Shown here: piece by piece, positions 10,958-22,269 of the stretch
Position numbering within the stretch: the stretch's first letter is position 1
Layout of the letters: each line of letters begins with the position of its first letter
Origin: Zygaena filipendulae
Taxonomy: Eukaryota; Arthropoda; Insecta; Lepidoptera; Zygaenidae
NCBI GenBank assembly: GCA_907165275.2
Contig: OU015650.1
Location: 4,494,001-4,558,000, forward strand
Direction: 5' to 3'
DNA length: 64,000 bases
Made by a program: the position numbers and the translations under genes
The notes under the pieces: generated by a model
Databases searched by the model: none
Seen by the model: the letters and a program-made list of their open reading frames with translations, nothing else
What the model was told of the DNA's origin: nothing

Positions 10958-12179
10958 CTCTAATCCGAGATTTCACTGGTCGTAATAGAAAATTTCCGTT
11001 GATGCTCGACGCATACCTCTTTTTAGTTCATTTCAGCATGAAATAATAACAATGAAAATAATACCTAATAGCTAATCATTTATTTGCATAAGGCATTGTT
11101 ATAAAAGATGGACCTACATTGTTAATACCGATTCAAGTTCTAATGTCTAGTCATCGAGTGACATGCAAAAATATTCAATTCAATTAATTAATCAAAACAA
11201 ATGTAATTTCAAAATGTTAATGTCAATGAAGAAATTAATGAATTATTTTTAATTTGTATCTGTTGTCCAGGAAATCTTGCAAACTATAATAAACTTGAAG
11301 TTACAACCAATTGCTTTGGTTTATTAGAAAATTTAGCAGACGTTAATTCAATAACTTCTTTAGGTATATTGTTATAAATTTTCGTCTTTATTGTATTTCG
11401 ATCTTTACTAGATTTCCAATTTCTCCTTAAAGTATCTATTATTTAGCATTGGGGAGTAAAATTTTAGCAGACAACGGAAGTGACGCCCAATATAACGGAA
11501 GTGACGTGGACGGACGTGACGAAGTTAACAACGAGCGCAACATTTATTTATTCACGTCAAAGTATAAGTGCATGAATATGCAAACGCTTTATTTATGGTT
11601 TATGAAAGTATTCCTTCTTACGTGGTCCAATACAAACTTTAAATTCGATGGATGGTTTTTACTTTTTGTTGTAAAATCGATTAAAATATACTCATTAGTT
11701 GTTGTCTTTATAATATAGCGGAATAGGTACGAGTGTGATAAATGCATCTGCTTTAAGTATTGAAATTGGCAATTTTTCTCCATTAGTTAAAATATGTGGT
11801 GCTAACACTAGTAGGTACTCAATAATATCGCTATAAGATAAATCACATTCAATATGACAATGGCCGAAGCTCATGAACGATATCGAACTGACGTAATTGT
11901 CGGGTGTCCAATTTGAATCTCGATCAGCCTTAAGTGGTTCGACTTTTCTTAGATTAGAACAGCCACATGAAATAGCACACAGTATATATGTACATATACC
12001 TAATACTCGTATGTATACGTTGTTGCCTCATTGTATAATTTGTTTGTTTATTTAAAATGCCGGGGAAAGAAAAATTCGCTGTGGTGGGAGCTCGTCAAGA
12101 TTTGATTCCGATGAACACAGTTTAAACCGACCGTTGGAGTTCTCAAAATAAAAAACATAGGAATTTTCAACTCTAGCTC
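10958..12179. other. AT-rich, one repeat (11455-11570) and no gene
   Basis: Apart from the AACGGAAGTGAC repeat I see only simple AT-rich DNA. Confidence 0.45.
11455..11570 (+). repeat. Dispersed repeat with paired AACGGAAGTGAC boxes, copy 1
   Basis: AACGGAAGTGACGC and TAACGGAAGTGACGTG lie 22 bp apart, followed by GAGCGCAACATTT. The order and spacing return at 41190-41290, so it is a repeat family of at least 100 bp; a degraded third piece is at 38146-38162 (AGCAACGGAAGTTTC). Confidence 0.5.
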
Positions 12180-12440
12180 TCATTCCAGGGCAGGTTTGTT
12201 TACAATCTTCGACCACACCATCACATAACCCCCCCTTTAGCCAAGTTGATTATCGTTATCGCTAAAGAAAACTAAGGAAATTATCGTCATGTCACGTGGT
12301 CACGAAAAATATTTCAATCTATCGACCAATTTTGCGTGACCACGTGACATAACGATTGGTTACTTAGTTAACTATAGCGATAACGGTTAAATATCGTCAC
12401 CTTGACTAAGGGGGCAGGTGAACTATGATCAAACGCCAAG
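12180..12440 (+). mobile_element. SINE/LINE-end fragment interrupted by a MITE
   Basis: CATTCCAGGGCAGGTTTGTT-TACAATC and CGACCACACCATCA precede the MITE; CAGGTGAACTATGATC follows. Without the insert the ends restore the family's ..CCATCAGGTGAAC. tail. Confidence 0.45.
12230..12415. mobile_element. MITE with long terminal inverted repeats
   Basis: About 186 bp from CCCCCTTTAGCCAAG to CTTGACTAAGGGGGC. The arms are about 75-80 bp, imperfect, and meet around CACGTGGTCACG / CGTGACCACGTG. No coding capacity. A degraded relative lies at 3967-4118 (GAAAACTAAGG, ATCGTCATGTCATGTGGTCA, GGCTAAGGAGGC). The mobilising transposase family is not determined. Confidence 0.65.
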
Positions 12441-12532
12441 CCTGTTGACAACGAAAGAAAAAAAAAGCAATCTGCCTGTAACTCATGAATGATGTTCATT
12501 ATCTAATTGCTAACAGTTGTGTTTGTTGACAG

Positions 12533-12746
12533 AATCTTACAGTAGAACCCCGGCGCAGTAAGACGCCCCCCCGGCACTCGCCTGAAGAGCGCACCGTTCC
12601 GCGGCCGCCGTCGGCGCCTGCGCACGACCGCACCCCGCACACGCCGCACACCCCGCACACACCGCACACCCCGCAAACGCCTCACACGCCTCACCTGTCA
12701 CCCAAGAAGGAAAACTACAACCACATCGTCAATAAAGGAGTTATCG
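12533..12746 (+). CDS. dve: dve coding exon (N-terminal region with TPH repeat, start of ULD)
   Basis: Acceptor TTGTTGACAG at 12523-12532, with a good branch site (GCTAAC) about 20 bases upstream. Donor G|GTAAGT after 12746. The frame starts at AAT (phase 0), and an in-frame TGA at 12527-12529 shows that the open frame cannot extend upstream, so this is an internal exon without its own ATG. It encodes about 71 residues: a basic, proline-rich start, then seven Thr-Pro-His/Gln triplets (12632-12694), then a conserved lead-in ending NHIVNKGVIG that runs straight into the ULD of the next exon. An alternative acceptor AG at 12541-12542 would shorten it by 10 nt and change the entry phase. GC content is far above the surrounding intron. 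Confidence 0.88.
12632..12694 (+). repeat. Coding minisatellite for (Thr-Pro-His)7
   Basis: Seven 9-nt units (ACN CCN CAC, one CAA) encode TPH-TPH-TPH-TPH-TPQ-TPH-TPH. Third positions vary between units, so the peptide, not only the DNA, seems to have been kept. It lies N-terminal to the ULD in what is probably a disordered region; Thr-Pro steps are possible proline-directed kinase sites (inference). Confidence 0.8.
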
Positions 12747-13137
12747 GTAAGTCGCTTTTGTTTTTGTAACGAAGTTCTTTAACCGTAAAAGTTAACTGGT
12801 AGAAATCGTCATGCGTCACGTAAGGAAAAAGCGTTATGCCCCCTCCACGCAAACCGAGACGTTTGTTTCCGTCCGGTGTAGTTGTCAAGCGCTGGCCGCC
12901 ACACTTATTTAGATCATGCGTTAGCTAAATGTGATTTTTTCCGATGGTCAAAGTATGCTTCTGTTATAAATATCCAAGCAAAAAAGTATCAGTAGTGGGA
13001 TATTGAGTTAAGACTAGATTCGATATCTAGAATAGTCAATTGATAGTAAGGATTGATTAAATATCCAAAAAAATAGCATAATTTTTTTTTTATAAGATAT
13101 TTTGACAGACAGACAGTTTTTTATATATGAGTAGGTA

Positions 13138-13505
13138 TTCTATTAATATTATAAATGTGAAAGTGTGAATGTTTGGATGTTTAGATGTTTGGATGTTTGG
13201 ATGTTTGTTACTCAATCACGCATGACGCACGCACGCACGACTTGGATGAAATTTGGCATGTACGTTTTTCAGGGGTACAGAGTCCTTCTCTGCACCCCTG
13301 AAAAACGTGCATGTTGCATAGAGCATAGGGTACTTTTTATCCCGGAATTTCGCGGGATCTCTGAAATTAACGCGGGTGAAATAGAATTAATTATTGCATA
13401 CTACACGTTCTCAGAGGTACAGAAAAGGACATAGGGTAGTTTTATCCCGGAATTCCCGCGGGATCTCCGACATTAACGCGGGTGAAACCGTGGGGCACAG
13501 CTAGT
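13138..13505 (+). mobile_element. Family A dispersed repeat with (GGATGTTT)n and an internal hairpin
   Basis: Starts ATTATAAATGTGAAAGTG, has about four GTTTGGAT-type units at the microsatellite position, then the usual body with REPEATED parts of the ..TTTTATCCCGGAATT.. segment, and ends GTGAAACCGTGGGGCACAGC-TAGT. An inverted duplication of about 21 bp (13262-13282 and 13288-13308) folds part of it into a hairpin. Confidence 0.75.
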
Positions 13506-14278
13506 TAAGATATATGAAATTGTAGAAAATTGAGCATTTATTAATACCTAATAATCAATTAAAATAGCGGATGCAATTTTTTCACCCGACTTTTAAAAAC
13601 TTCTTATATCTCGGAAACCAAATGCCGAGAACTTTTTGCTTGGACGCCCTTAGGCGTGAGGAACTTAGTTCGTGCATCGACATCAAGGGACCTAAATTCG
13701 TTTTTCGACCAGTTCGATTTATTTTGGTCGCTCCCATCTCTAAAAAGGATTTCAAAGGGGTTGGAGGGGGATGAAAGTTGAAAGTATGTTTAGTTTTGAA
13801 GTTTGAGTCGAGGAAATCGTTATTTGGGTTATTCTTTTTTAAATAAAGAAATAAGTGTTTCTGAATTTTCGAAGATTTAACTTCTAAGGTCACCCCTGGC
13901 AGGACAGTTAATATTGGTAATTTACCGCACAAATGTAGGCTCTGTCGAAATGTTCAGTTGGCGATGTTTTAACGATCCATTTTAATATTATAATAACTAG
14001 TATAGTTTTTTTTTTTATAAACGCATCGGAGCTGTTTAATTAGCTATAAAATTACCGGCCAGCGGGTGTTCCGAGCACAACTCGAAAAGATGAAACAATA
14101 CGTTCGTATACTTACATAGTTTGTGTGCAAATCGCGCGTTATATTCTTAGGGTACAATAAAATATAAGTAGTTATTTTTTAAGTGTACATCTACATCTAC
14201 GCCACTCGCTAAAAGAAATCATATCTTTTAAGTTTTTTTCATTTATTGTAAAAAGAAATCGTACGTTCAATGTATAAT
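13506..14278. other. Unassigned stretch; open on the minus strand at 13582-13932
   Basis: The 116-codon minus-strand frame has Lys/Pro/Asn-rich sequence without known motifs, and the plus strand is also open for 67 codons. It may be part of an unrecognised repeat. Nothing else is visible. Confidence 0.3.
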
Positions 14279-14566
14279 GACGACCCGATTGGCGCTTCAG
14301 TAGGTCACCATACCTACCCGTAATCAATAGGTTCCGGGTTCGATACCCGGTGGGGGTGCACATTGTGCGATGAACACAGAGTTCCACTTTCCAGTCTGGG
14401 CGTGTTTATATATCTATAGTATAGTATATTATATTATATTTAATTCTATGTAGTATATTATTGTAGACTATTATTGCTTGGTTTTCACGACACAAGCTGA
14501 TAATAATAGCTTATTGTGGCATTAAGTAGATCTGTGTGTTGTGAAGTGGATTATTATTATTATAAA
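14279..14566 (+). mobile_element. tRNA-derived SINE, copy 1
   Basis: Starts GACGACCCGATTGGCGC with an A-box-like TTGGCGCTTCAGTAGG, then a B box GGTTCGATACC near 14337, a CCAGTCTGGGCGTGTTTATA body and an (ATT)n end. Same family as 45942-46214. The tRNA head has no cloverleaf good enough for a functional tRNA. Confidence 0.75.
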
Positions 14567-15639
14567 ATGGGGTATATACTAGATATATTAATTGATAAGA
14601 AGAATTTGTTTATGAATTTAAAAACCGCCAACAGTGACCGTTATTGTCAGTTTTGGTTAGTATTTTTGATGTCAAGTTTAATTATGTGAAATTTCTTACA
14701 TTATTTCCCATGACTTTCATTTTATGACAAGTATAATAAGATTATATTTAAGATATTTCAAAAGTTATCTTGGAAAATCTGACTAAGCCAGTGGCGATAA
14801 TTTGAATTTGACCCTAAAAGCGAGACGATGATAACACTCGTTATAAATTATGGAACTAAAGTTCTCAAGGTCAGCAAAGAAACTCAATCAATAAACTTTC
14901 GCTCTTAGTACATTATCCTATGTATGGATGGAAAAAAAGATCGATTGAGACGAAACTATGGTCTATGAGTCGACATGGCTACAGCCCAAGCCTGATAAAA
15001 AAATTGATTGATATTTCTCCTCGAGCGCGAATTGCGATTTTTCTTTTGTAAAGTTCATTCTAATTGGAAAGTATAAATTTAACATTAGTAGCTAGAATTA
15101 CATTTCTTTGGTAATGTTGTAGTTTTTCATTAAAAAAAATTAACTGATCGTTAATTATGCAGGTCCGTGCCGATAAGCCTTTATTAAAATATTATTCCCG
15201 TTATAATATTATTTCAACCTTTGACAGAACATGAAGCAGCTTACTAACAAGAATAAATAATTAATCCCACAAAAAAAAAACATGTAAAATATTGCCAAGA
15301 CGAGACCATATGACTCGCATTGTCAAAAAGTTATTAGATCTCATGTAGAGTCAATCTTCTAACTCTACAAAGCCTAACTTCACAAACTCTACACGTTAGT
15401 AAAAATATGCGGTTTGGCCAAAATATGTGGGTTGGGGGATTAAAGTCTAAGAATTTTCATGATCGTCAGTGAGTCAATGACGAAATCAGGGTTTTTTTTT
15501 TAAATAACTATACCTAAGAGCTATGTAATTAAAGCTTTATATGTTTAGTAAGTCTAAATTAATCTGCTAATGACAACATATACCGAGAATTTTGTTTATC
15601 TGGTATAATCCTGATATATTTGCAGCAACAGAGGCACAC
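14567..15639. other. AT-rich intron sequence, nothing recognised
   Basis: No frame, repeat-family copy or CpG-rich island. Confidence 0.5.
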
Positions 15640-15753
15640 CGCGACCAATACAAATTTATTAATTTAGGCTTTAAGTTATAAAAAATTTGTATATTTATTT
15701 TGTCAACTCTCTGTGTAATCTGTATGTGTGTGTGTCTGTTGTGCAATAAAAAT
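15640..15753 (+). mobile_element. LINE 3' end whose tail became the ATTCT array
   Basis: TTTGTCAACTCTCTGTGTAA, a TG-rich stretch and GTGCAATAAAAAT match the sequence at 38535-38585, where the same segment is followed by only three ATTCT units. Ending with AATAAA followed by a simple tail is what target-primed retrotransposons leave. No coding part is present, so the clade is not determined; the left edge is approximate. Confidence 0.6.
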
Positions 15754-16535
15754 ATTCTATTCTATTCTATTCTATTCTATTCTATTCTATTCTATTCTAT
15801 TCTATTCTATTCTATTCTCTATTCTATTCTATTCTATTCTATTCTATTCTATTCTATTCTATTCTATTCTATTCTATTCTATTCTATTCTATTCTATTCT
15901 ATTCTATTCTATTCTATTCTATTCTATTCTATTCTATTCTATTCTATTCTATTCTATTCTATTCTATTCTATTCTATTCTATTCTATTCTATTCTATTCT
16001 ATTCTATTCTATTCTATTCTATTCTATTCTATTCTATTCTATTCTATTCTATTCTATTCTATTCTATTCTATTCTATTCTATTCTATTCTATTCTATTCT
16101 ATTCTATTCTATTCTATTCTATTCTATTCTATTCTATTCTATTCTATTCTATTCTATTCTATTCTATTCTATTCTATTCTATTCTATTCTATTCTATTCT
16201 ATTCTATTCTATTCTATTCTATTCTATTCTATTCTATTCTATTCTATTCTATTCTATTCTATTCTATTCTATTCTATTCTATTCTATTCTATTCTATTCT
16301 ATTCTATTCTATTCTATTCTATTCTATTCTATTCTATTCTATTCTATTCTATTCTATTCTATTCTATTCTATTCTATTCTATTCTATTCTATTCTATTCT
16401 ATTCTATTCTATTCTATTCTATTCTATTCTATTCTATTCTATTCTATTCTATTCTATTCTATTCTATTCTATTCTATTCTATTCTATTCTATTCTATTCT
16501 ATTCTATTCTATTCTATTCTATTCTATTCTATTCT
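15754..16535 (+). repeat. Giant (ATTCT)n microsatellite, 156 units
   Basis: Thirteen ATTCT units (15754-15818), a single CT insertion (15819-15820), then 143 units without visible change up to 16535. It follows directly after GTGCAATAAAAAT, a LINE-type 3' end with a polyadenylation signal. Because the unit is 5 nt and has no stop in any forward frame, it makes long meaningless open frames (ILFYS repeats). It sits in the sense orientation of the dve intron. Confidence 0.97.
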
Positions 16536-17272
16536 ATAATCCAAACCCAAGTCATGAGGTTCAAAATAACGTCGAAGCGCTTCGAGAAAAGGTAGGTAGT
16601 GACCTTGCGCTTCGCTTGGCTCGTCTTGGCGGGGGCACTACCGTGCCCCCAGATTATTCAACATGGAGGATAAATCTACTTGTTATTAAACGGTGTTAAT
16701 TGAAATATTTATCAATAAACTATGTTAAATAAATTAATATTCTTGTATCTATGAATTTTAAATGCAATAATATTCTCTTTGAATTAGGAACCACCGCTGT
16801 TCGATTATCAAATAAAAGCTCGGTCGTGTTGTAGTGTTGCTCCACGCACACATATAATACTGGTAGTGTATTACGGTTCCCAGTATCACTGCGGCGTATG
16901 TCCAAGTCCACGTTTTATTCATAGTCACGCGCGACCCCCACCAGCCCTTTGTCTCGAACACCCGAGCTCATCTCCACTCCACCTTAATCTGATGCCATAA
17001 TTGATTTACAGATATCTTTCACATCGGCAGTCGTAAACGCAACATAGGCACCGGCCGGCAACGGCACGGTTTATTGATAAATTTATACTTTACAATTTTC
17101 TTTGAACGCAATAAAATATTTCTATGTATTAAGAGATTATGAATTACAATACTATATTGTTATCATTTTCAAAAAAAAAAAACAATGCAACATTTAATAA
17201 AACCGGCGTGTCTTTTTCTCGGTTTCTTTATTAGGCACGCATCACATTTGGCTAAGCTTATTTGCTAGGTTC
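16536..17272. other. Spacer between the two giant arrays
   Basis: It starts with a non-repetitive 100-bp piece containing GAAGCGCTTCG and a GGGGGCACTACCGTGCCCCC hairpin (16632-16651), then AT-rich DNA and a GC-richer block at 16785-17065. Only the weak minus-strand frame noted separately. Confidence 0.4.
16758..16924 (-). other. Unrecognised minus-strand open frame with hydrophobic start
   Basis: From an ATG at 16922 (A at -3) the frame reads MNKTWTWTYAAVILGTVIHY.. ..CAWSNTTTRPSF and ends after about 54 codons. The start looks like a signal anchor and NTT is a possible N-glycosylation site. It lies between the two giant arrays. Probably chance, but it is the only coding-like stretch there. 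Confidence 0.15.
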
Positions 17273-20200
17273 AAATCCTACTAATATTGTAAACGCGAAA
17301 GTTTGTAAGTATGTATGTATGGATAGATGGATGGATGGATGGATGGATGGATGGATGGATGGATGGATGGATGGATGGATGGATGGATGGATGGATGGAT
17401 GGATGGATGGATGGATGGATGGATGGATGGATGGATGGATGGATGGATGGATGGATGGATGGATGGATGGATGGATGGATGGATGGATGGATGGATGGAT
17501 GGATGGATGGATGGATGGATGGATGGATGGATGGATGGATGGATGGATGGATGGATGGATGGATGGATGGATGGATGGATGGATGGATGGATGGATGGAT
17601 GGATGGATGGATGGATGGATGGATGGATGGATGGATGGATGGATGGATGGATGGATGGATGGATGGATGGATGGATGGATGGATGGATGGATGGATGGAT
17701 GGATGGATGGATGGATGGATGGATGGATGGATGGATGGATGGATGGATGGATGGATGGATGGATGGATGGATGGATGGATGGATGGATGGATGGATGGAT
17801 GGATGGATGGATGGATGGATGGATGGATGGATGGATGGATGGATGGATGGATGGATGGATGGATGGATGGATGGATGGATGGATGGATGGATGGATGGAT
17901 GGATGGATGGATGGATGGATGGATGGATGGATGGATGGATGGATGGATGGATGGATGGATGGATGGATGGATGGATGGATGGATGGATGGATGGATGGAT
18001 GGATGGATGGATGGATGGATGGATGGATGGATGGATGGATGGATGGATGGATGGATGGATGGATGGATGGATGGATGGATGGATGGATGGATGGATGGAT
18101 GGATGGATGGATGGATGGATGGATGGATGGATGGATGGATGGATGGATGGATGGATGGATGGATGGATGGATGGATGGATGGATGGATGGATGGATGGAT
18201 GGATGGATGGATGGATGGATGGATGGATGGATGGATGGATGGATGGATGGATGGATGGATGGATGGATGGATGGATGGATGGATGGATGGATGGATGGAT
18301 GGATGGATGGATGGATGGATGGATGGATGGATGGATGGATGGATGGATGGATGGATGGATGGATGGATGGATGGATGGATGGATGGATGGATGGATGGAT
18401 GGATGGATGGATGGATGGATGGATGGATGGATGGATGGATGGATGGATGGATGGATGGATGGATGGATGGATGGATGGATGGATGGATGGATGGATGGAT
18501 GGATGGATGGATGGATGGATGGATGGATGGATGGATGGATGGATGGATGGATGGATGGATGGATGGATGGATGGATGGATGGATGGATGGATGGATGGAT
18601 GGATGGATGGATGGATGGATGGATGGATGGATGGATGGATGGATGGATGGATGGATGGATGGATGGATGGATGGATGGATGGATGGATGGATGGATGGAT
18701 GGATGGATGGATGGATGGATGGATGGATGGATGGATGGATGGATGGATGGATGGATGGATGGATGGATGGATGGATGGATGGATGGATGGATGGATGGAT
18801 GGATGGATGGATGGATGGATGGATGGATGGATGGATGGATGGATGGATGGATGGATGGATGGATGGATGGATGGATGGATGGATGGATGGATGGATGGAT
18901 GGATGGATGGATGGATGGATGGATGGATGGATGGATGGATGGATGGATGGATGGATGGATGGATGGATGGATGGATGGATGGATGGATGGATGGATGGAT
19001 GGATGGATGGATGGATGGATGGATGGATGGATGGATGGATGGATGGATGGATGGATGGATGGATGGATGGATGGATGGATGGATGGATGGATGGATGGAT
19101 GGATGGATGGATGGATGGATGGATGGATGGATGGATGGATGGATGGATGGATGGATGGATGGATGGATGGATGGATGGATGGATGGATGGATGGATGGAT
19201 GGATGGATGGATGGATGGATGGATGGATGGATGGATGGATGGATGGATGGATGGATGGATGGATGGATGGATGGATGGATGGATGGATGGATGGATGGAT
19301 GGATGGATGGATGGATGGATGGATGGATGGATGGATGGATGGATGGATGGATGGATGGATGGATGGATGGATGGATGGATGGATGGATGGATGGATGGAT
19401 GGATGGATGGATGGATGGATGGATGGATGGATGGATGGATGGATGGATGGATGGATGGATGGATGGATGGATGGATGGATGGATGGATGGATGGATGGAT
19501 GGATGGATGGATGGATGGATGGATGGATGGATGGATGGATGGATGGATGGATGGATGGATGGATGGATGGATGGATGGATGGATGGATGGATGGATGGAT
19601 GGATGGATGGATGGATGGATGGATGGATGGATGGATGGATGGATGGATGGATGGATGGATGGATGGATGGATGGATGGATGGATGGATGGATGGATGGAT
19701 GGATGGATGGATGGATGGATGGATGGATGGATGGATGGATGGATGGATGGATGGATGGATGGATGGATGGATGGATGGATGGATGGATGGATGGATGGAT
19801 GGATGGATGGATGGATGGATGGATGGATGGATGGATGGATGGATGGATGGATGGATGGATGGATGGATGGATGGATGGATGGATGGATGGATGGATGGAT
19901 GGATGGATGGATGGATGGATGGATGGATGGATGGATGGATGGATGGATGGATGGATGGATGGATGGATGGATGGATGGATGGATGGATGGATGGATGGAT
20001 GGATGGATGGATGGATGGATGGATGGATGGATGGATGGATGGATGGATGGATGGATGGATGGATGGATGGATGGATGGATGGATGGATGGATGGATGGAT
20101 GGATGGATGGATGGATGGATGGATGGATGGATGGATGGATGGATGGATGGATGGATGGATGGATGGATGGATGGATGGATGGATGGATGGATGGATGGAT

Positions 20201-20888
20201 GGATGGATGGATGGATGGATGGATGGATGGATGGATGGATGGATGGATGGATGGATGGATGGATGGATGGATGGATGGATGGATGGATGGATGGATGGAT
20301 GGATGGATGGATGGATGGATGGATGGATGGATGGATGGATGGATGGATGGATGGATGGATGGATGGATGGATGGATGGATGGATGGATGGATGGATGGAT
20401 GGATGGATGGATGGATGGATGGATGGATGGATGGATGGATGGATGGATGGATGGATGGATGGATGGATGGATGGATGGATGGATGGATGGATGGATGGAT
20501 GGATGGATGGATGGATGGATGGATGGATGGATGGATGGATGGATGGATGGATGGATGGATGGATGGATGGATGGATGGATGGATGGATGGATGGATGGAT
20601 GGATGGATGGATGGATGGATGGATGGATGGATGGATGGATGGATGGATGGATGGATGGATGGATGGATGGATGGATGGATGGATGGATGGATGGATGGAT
20701 GGATGGATGGATGGATGGATGGATGGATGTTTGTTACTCTTTCTCGCAAAAACTACTAGCTGGATTTAAATGAAACTTTACAATAATATAGCTTATACAT
20801 CAGATTAACACATAGGGTACTTTTTATCCCGGAATTCCCGTGGGAACTCTGAAATTAACGAGGGTGAAACCGCGGGGCACAACTAGTA
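17273..20888 (+). mobile_element. Family A dispersed repeat copy split by the GGAT array
   Basis: Left part: AATCCTACTAATATTGTAAA, then CGCGAAAGTTTGTAAG. Right part from 20730: GTTTGTTACTC.., ..CATAGGGTACTTTTTATCCC.., and the family end GTGAAACCGCGGGGCACAAC. With the array removed it is a close match to the reverse complement of 35766-35990, so it is a normal family member in which the internal tetranucleotide expanded. A short tRNA-like segment (AGGTTCAAATCC, 17268-17279) abuts the left edge. Confidence 0.8.
17325..20729 (+). repeat. Giant pure (GGAT)n microsatellite, about 851 units
   Basis: About 3405 bp of GGAT (ATCC on the other strand) in which I find no interruption. It is preceded by degenerate GTAT/GGATA units (17307-17326) and followed by GTTTGTTACTC. 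A 4-nt unit without stops leaves all six frames open (WMDG and SIHP repeats), so the 1150-residue frames here are artefacts. It lies within a copy of dispersed repeat family A (17273-20888). Runs of GG every 4 nt could form G-rich secondary structure (inference). Confidence 0.97.
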
Positions 20889-22269
20889 AAGAATAATTTT
20901 TGTATCAAAGAATTGTCGTCATCAAATAATTTGCGAGGTAATCCCAGAATTCAAGTGACTGAAACTGCTGGCACCTGCAGCTTAATAAATATAGAGTTCT
21001 AGTTTTAAAAACATTTCTCTATCATAAGTTTTAAGAAGTACGTCAATAGAGTCAATACAATAAGATATTTATGAATGGCTGAAAATGTGGACTGGTACAA
21101 AATAAAACAATTCTAATTCCATGATACATTTACCTTCGGTTGCGTTGCACGCGCATTAAGTCTAAAACGACTCCACGAACCTATCGGCCCTTATAGAACA
21201 TCACACCGGTCTCTAATTCCCCACCGTTCATTCCCTCTGTAATAATTTTCCATTCATTCTCCTCTCTTTATGAATCATAATCTCTAAATCTCTACCGGTC
21301 GTCTGTCGCACTCTCTGTTGTGCAAATCCCTTTTATTCCGTCTCTTTCTAGTTCTTTTACCCCTTAAATCTAATCCGGGACATCCCGTCTGCACGTAAGG
21401 CGCGCTCAATGCTAAGCCGGCCGTACTCACGCAAACACACACACTTACGGACACGAAGCGACACACACGCACTCAATGCGCGCATCAGAACGCTGTTGCG
21501 TTTCGAACAAAAATACTGTTCATTTTTAACCTGGGGCATTACTCTTGAAAATGATTTGAGGCTGATTTCGATTTGGATTTCACTTCAAATTGAAATCGTA
21601 TTTGGAATCGTGTTAATGTCTTAAGATAACGTCCGACAAGTCAAAAAAATGGATTGGTTTTTTTGACAATCTAATGAAATTGAGTTTCACACATAAATAC
21701 GATAGCGACGCGATCTCAAAGCTAGAAGCTAGAAAAGTAGAAAAAATTGATTCCTTTATGATCTCATTTCGATTCGAGTTCGATTTGATCCTAACTCGAT
21801 TGCGTCAAGAGTATGACCCTTACTGGATTGCGTCAAGAGTAAGCCAACTGATGTATGACAGAAAATGTGAATAAAAATCAATGAGGTACTTGTAACTTAA
21901 AAAAACAGAACCATAGTTATGAATGTTGAGGACGCAATCATAGAAATCTATTATATCGAGAGTTATATGCATAATAAGTATAAGGTACGTAACTACCTAG
22001 TAGTAGTAGGTAGGAGCGAAATCAGTAATAAGAGATGGAGAATGAATTCAACCAAATTATGTTAGCTTCAACAGAAGAACGTTCGGTTGTACCACAGCTG
22101 TCTGTGACGTAATGTGAAAGGGAAGCGAGTAAGTATATGATACTTAGATTACATATTTTTATTCACTTTTATCAAAATCCATGTACGTTATCTCTTTCGT
22201 TATAAATATAAATCCTTTTTTTATCGCTTGCCAAATAGCGCATCTAATATTATTAAATCAGTTCGCGTC
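20889..22269. other. Intron sequence with a short 16-bp direct repeat
   Basis: GATTGCGTCAAGAGTA occurs at about 21799 and 21825; GTCAAAAAAATGGATTGGTT-TTTTTGAC (about 21639) is a hairpin. CpG-richer at 21130-21500. No gene. Confidence 0.4.

Noticed and set aside
12503..12694. Arginine-rich frame on the minus strand
   Set aside because: Shadow of the GC-rich dve exon.
13582..13932. 116-codon minus-strand frame as a gene
   Set aside because: Composition biased to Lys/Asn/Pro, no domain, plus strand also open; no supporting signals.
14279..14360. tRNA gene with B box GGTTCGATACC
   Set aside because: Part of a 290-bp SINE family with two other copies in the window.
15700..16699. Open frames of 279 and 323 codons made of ILFYS repeats
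   Set aside because: Translation of the ATTCT microsatellite; flanking codons show no protein features.
17325..20729. CRISPR-like or satellite/telomere array
   Set aside because: The unit is 4 nt with no spacers; not the insect telomere unit TTAGG and not a higher-order satellite.
17258..20773. Four open frames of about 1150 codons (SIHP or WMDG repeats) on both strands
   Set aside because: They exist only because a 4-nt repeat without stop codons stays open in all six frames; no leader, splice site or non-repeat coding part.
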